NCBI GenBank assembly: GCA_964472275.1
Contig: CAYYJN010000063.1
Span: 1 to 11,744, forward strand
Reading direction: 5' to 3'
Length of the DNA stretch: 11,744 bases
Source of the DNA: JAFDVN01 sp964472275
GTDB taxonomy: Bacteria; Acidobacteriota; Holophagae; Holophagales; Holophagaceae
Shown here: positions 9,014-11,744 of the stretch, in pieces
Position numbering within the stretch: the stretch's first letter is position 1
Layout: each line of letters begins with the position of its first letter
The notes under the pieces: generated by a model
Seen by the model: the letters and a program-made list of their open reading frames with translations, nothing else
Database searches by the model: none
What the model was told of the DNA's origin: nothing
Position numbers and translations under genes: made by a program

Positions 9014-9080
9014 GCTGGAATCCAGAGGCTTCCGCGCTATCTTCTTGGCACCTTCCCGGTCTGTTCTCACGAGGTGTCCC

Positions 9081-11696
9081 ATGCCCGCCCGATTCCGCGG
9101 CGCCCTGCTCGCTTCCCCGCTCCTGCTGCTGCTCGCCTGCGGCGGAGGCTCGTCCTCCAGCTCGGTCAATCCGACGGCGAATGATCCCAAGTCCACCACG
9201 AGCGCGGTGAGCGCTGACTTCGATCCGTCCACCGGGAACATCCCGCTGCCCAATGTGCTGCTCACGGCGGCCGCCACGGCCACGCTCACGCCGGTGGCGG
9301 GTACGCCCTTCACGCCCGACAAGGCGCTCGTCTGGCTGAACCAGCAGGAGGCGGGCGGCACCCACGCGGTGTCCGGCGTGAACGCGCCCATCTACATGTC
9401 CTTCTCGGGCGCGGTGGATCCCGCGACGGTGAACGCCGGCACCGTGAAGGTGTTCCAGGTGCTTCCCGACGCCCCCACGAATCCTTCCTCGACGGAGAAC
9501 ACCACCCTCGGTTTCCGGGATGTCTCCGCCCAGTTCTCGTATCAGATGCTTCCCAGCGGCAAGGAGGTCTACCTCATGCCGAAGGTGCCCCTCCTTCCGG
9601 GATCGCGCTACCTGTATGTGGCGACCAACGGCGTCCATGACACGAACGGCGTCGCCATCGGCTCCAGCCTCGTGTTCGGCATCGAGAAGTATGTGAAGGG
9701 CGGCGCCACCTCCTACGCCACCGACACGACGAACCTTGGTGATCTGACGGATTCAACCAACCCGGCCGCGGTGCTGGGCCAGTCCACGGCCACCCAGCTC
9801 GAATCCATCGCGGGGAATGTGACGGTCAGCACCCAGATCGTCTTCTCCGGCTACCGAAAGGTGATGTGGGACCTCATCGCCAACGGATCGTCGGATGTGT
9901 CCGGGCGCGGCGCCTACGGCGCGGGCCCCACGGGCATCACGAGCCGAGCCCAGATCTCCGTCCTTGGCCGCATGGTGACCACGGCGACCGGCTACACGAA
10001 GCCGGATCCGGTCGGGAATCCAGGCGTGCTCGCGCCGCTGGAAACCCTCATGTGGGGCTGGGCGAACAACGCCAACATGAGCACGGGCATCCCCGGCGCG
10101 GACTTCTCGACGGCCGCTTCCCGCGCCTGGAACAACGGCGTCTCCAACTTCCAGATCATCGCCAGCAGCGCGGTTCCTTCGGGCAATCCCGGTTCGCTGG
10201 CGGACATCTTCACCGCCGCGGGGGCTCCCAGCGCGGGGGTCGGCATGATCGCCTGGGGCTCCTTCGAGAGCGCGGACATCCAGGTGGATCCCGCCGTGGT
10301 GCAGACCAACATGGCCGCCGCGGGCGGCAATGAGACCGGCGTGACAGGCATCTACAACCCCGGCACCAGCACCGTTCCCGGAAGCAACACGCTCATGCCT
10401 TTCCGCGACGGGGGCGGCGTGCTGCGCGGCTGGTACCACCAGACCCGCACGGTGCCCTTCGTGCTCTTCGTGCCCACCACCAGCAGCGCGACCACTTGGC
10501 CCGTGCTGATCTTCGAGCATGGCATCGGGCGCAGCAAGGAAGACGCGATCGGCCTCGCCAGCACCGCGTGCCGCGCGGGCTACGCGGTGATCGCCATTGA
10601 CCAGGCCGTGCACGGCTTCGGCCCCGGCACCGGCAGCTTCACGCCCCCCGCCGTCACCACCGGCATGGGCAATGGTCGGCCTCAGGCCGAATGGGCCAGC
10701 AACTTCTTCATGTTGCCCTCCAGCCTCACCGCCCGCGCCAACATCTACGACAGCGCCTTCGACCTCTGGCGCCTGGAGCGCATCCTCAATCAGCCCACCG
10801 CGGACCCGAACAGCTTGACGGCGCATCTTTCCGGCGCCACGGCGGTTCCGACCTCCTTCCCCTACTCGGGCGGCGTGGCGTCGCTCAACACCGGCTCCAC
10901 CACGCACCGCTTCGTGGGCCAGAGCCTCGGCAGCATCGTGGGCACGGTCTTCCTGGCGGGCAACGCGGCCGCCACCGGCGGTTCGGGCATGAAGGCCTTC
11001 CTCAGCGTCCCCGGCGCGCGACTGGCCTTCATCCTCCACGACAGCCCGGCCTTTCAGAGCGCCGTGAACTCGGGTCTCGCCAACGCGGGCGTGCCCACCG
11101 GCAGCCCCAGCTACAACAAGTTCTTCGTCCTGGCCCAGAGCGTGGCGGATTCCGTGGATCCCGCCACGATGATGGGTCCGCTGCCGACGGGTGGGGCTTC
11201 CCGCCTCGCGGGTCGCATCGCGGCTCAGGAGGCGGTGGGCGATTCGGTCATCCCCAACGCCGAAGGCAACTATTGGGCGAACGCCCTCGGCGGGCGCAAG
11301 CCGCAGTTCGGCGCCGACATCAGCGGCGGCTTCACTCAAGTGCTGAAGGATGGCGACACCGCTCCGGCGCTGCCCTTCATGTTCGACGCCATCTACGGAT
11401 CGCCCTTCAAGGCGGCGGTGGCGGCGGACAATCCGGCGGCGTCGGTCGTCGGACCCACCCAGGGCCTGTTCCAATTCGGCACCACGGCCACCCCCGCGAA
11501 TCACGGCCTGTTGCTCGATGGTTCGGCCAACACGCCCGCGGCCCAGCGGCAGATGGCCATCTGGCTCGCCACCGGGAAGATCGCCGATGGCGCGGACGGC
11601 TCCAATGGTTACCCGATCGCCCATCCGACCGTGCCGCCCCAGGCGGAGCTGTTCGGACCGGAGAACCTGCCGATCTACTTCCCGCAGGCGCAGTGA
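9081..11696 (+). CDS. Large surface lipoprotein alpha/beta-hydrolase, VolA/Pla-1-like lipase or esterase
   Basis: Predicted exported lipoprotein of 871 residues. MPARFRGALLASPLLLLLAC ends in a lipobox with C20, followed by Gly-Gly-Gly and a Ser run typical of flexible surface tethers. Residues about 40-205 look like the bacterial virulence-factor lipase N-terminal region (SADFDPSTGNIPLPNVLL, then an Ig-like part with MSFSGAVDPATV). The catalytic part has an oxyanion-type EHGIGRSK at 479-486, nucleophile elbow GQSLG at 613-617 (S615), a candidate Asp in GDSVIPN (D721) and a candidate His in ANHGLLLDG (H808), giving a Ser-Asp-His triad in the right order. By family analogy it would cleave lipid or lysophospholipid esters at the cell surface; the substrate is not proven. 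ATG at 9081 is chosen because GAGG lies 6 nt upstream and the signal peptide starts there; the frame is open to a TTG at 9012, inside the previous terminator. Terminators on both sides imply its own transcript. Confidence 0.85.
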   Translation: MPARFRGALLASPLLLLLACGGGSSSSSVNPTANDPKSTTSAVSADFDPSTGNIPLPNVLLTAAATATLTPVAGTPFTPDKALVWLNQQEAGGTHAVSGVNAPIYMSFSGAVDPATVNAGTVKVFQVLPDAPTNPSSTENTTLGFRDVSAQFSYQMLPSGKEVYLMPKVPLLPGSRYLYVATNGVHDTNGVAIGSSLVFGIEKYVKGGATSYATDTTNLGDLTDSTNPAAVLGQSTATQLESIAGNVTVSTQIVFSGYRKVMWDLIANGSSDVSGRGAYGAGPTGITSRAQISVLGRMVTTATGYTKPDPVGNPGVLAPLETLMWGWANNANMSTGIPGADFSTAASRAWNNGVSNFQIIASSAVPSGNPGSLADIFTAAGAPSAGVGMIAWGSFESADIQVDPAVVQTNMAAAGGNETGVTGIYNPGTSTVPGSNTLMPFRDGGGVLRGWYHQTRTVPFVLFVPTTSSATTWPVLIFEHGIGRSKEDAIGLASTACRAGYAVIAIDQAVHGFGPGTGSFTPPAVTTGMGNGRPQAEWASNFFMLPSSLTARANIYDSAFDLWRLERILNQPTADPNSLTAHLSGATAVPTSFPYSGGVASLNTGSTTHRFVGQSLGSIVGTVFLAGNAAATGGSGMKAFLSVPGARLAFILHDSPAFQSAVNSGLANAGVPTGSPSYNKFFVLAQSVADSVDPATMMGPLPTGGASRLAGRIAAQEAVGDSVIPNAEGNYWANALGGRKPQFGADISGGFTQVLKDGDTAPALPFMFDAIYGSPFKAAVAADNPAASVVGPTQGLFQFGTTATPANHGLLLDGSANTPAAQRQMAIWLATGKIADGADGSNGYPIAHPTVPPQAELFGPENLPIYFPQAQ

Positions 11697-11715
11697 TCTC
11701 GGAGTGAGTCCCAAC

Positions 11716-11744
11716 AGATGGCGCCGCGAGGCGCCATCTTTTTT
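11716..11744 (+). terminator. Rho-independent terminator after the lipase gene
   Basis: AGATGGCGCC (11716-11725) and GGCGCCATCT (11730-11739) form a perfect 10-bp stem closed by the GNRA-type tetraloop GCGA, followed by a T-run that reaches the end of the window. It starts 20 nt after the TGA. Confidence 0.94.

Noticed and set aside
9012..9043. Promoter for the lipase gene (TATCTT at 9038-9043)
   Set aside because: The -10-like box is plausible, but no -35 match lies at an acceptable spacing, so I left it out of the feature list.
9012..9080. Upstream TTG start for the lipase gene
   Set aside because: It overlaps the T-run of the preceding terminator and would put 23 residues ahead of a normal lipoprotein signal peptide.
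9753..11714. 653-codon minus-strand open frame opposite the lipase gene
   Set aside because: It runs through the terminator and is antisense to a gene with signal peptide and catalytic motifs; composition is biased and featureless.

Overview
The window is GC-rich bacterial chromosome, roughly two-thirds GC by eye, coding on both strands and with almost no non-coding space. It looks like a Gram-negative bacterium: there are two lipoproteins with clear lipoboxes, a NagZ-type cytoplasmic glucosaminidase and a VolA/Pla-1-like surface lipase. The gene flavour fits Acidobacteriota, perhaps Holophagae (Geothrix/Holophaga-like), but this is an impression from protein style and was not tested. I see no insertion sequence, phage gene, CRISPR array, tRNA or rRNA.

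Layout. 1-1193 (-): a PLP-dependent class I/II aminotransferase cut by the window edge. 1200-1330: a short AT-rich divergent promoter region with nested inverted repeats. 1331-6411 (+): a co-directional run of clpB disaggregase, a response regulator with an HD-GYP output domain carrying a large insertion, and a nagZ-like beta-N-acetylglucosaminidase. 6458-7600 (-): metK, convergent with nagZ. 7601-7831: the divergent control region of metK and the next gene (231 bp, the longest gap in the window). 7832-8959 (+): a coiled-coil lipoprotein with a LysM-like segment, ending in a strong intrinsic terminator. 9081-11696 (+): a large lipoprotein alpha/beta-hydrolase, also ending in a strong terminator.

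How the genes fit together. ClpB (protein rescue), the HD-GYP regulator (likely cyclic-di-GMP hydrolysis under a sensor kinase encoded elsewhere) and NagZ (peptidoglycan recycling) are closely spaced and could be partly co-transcribed. However, the second and third lack good ribosome-binding sites and each has a TANNNT box exactly 6 nt before its start, so they may also have leaderless promoters of their own. metK and the two lipoproteins look like independent transcription units.

The most unusual signal is compositional and not a gene. The tetranucleotide ACGT appears to be completely absent. Every CGT I checked by hand is preceded by G, C or T, and all 21 Asp/Asn/His/Tyr-Val codon pairs I found use the T-ending first codon, although C-ending codons dominate elsewhere. 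A second palindromic class, RTCGAY, also appears to be absent, and all seven Ile-Asp pairs use ATT. This suggests a restriction or methylation pressure acting on the whole genome.
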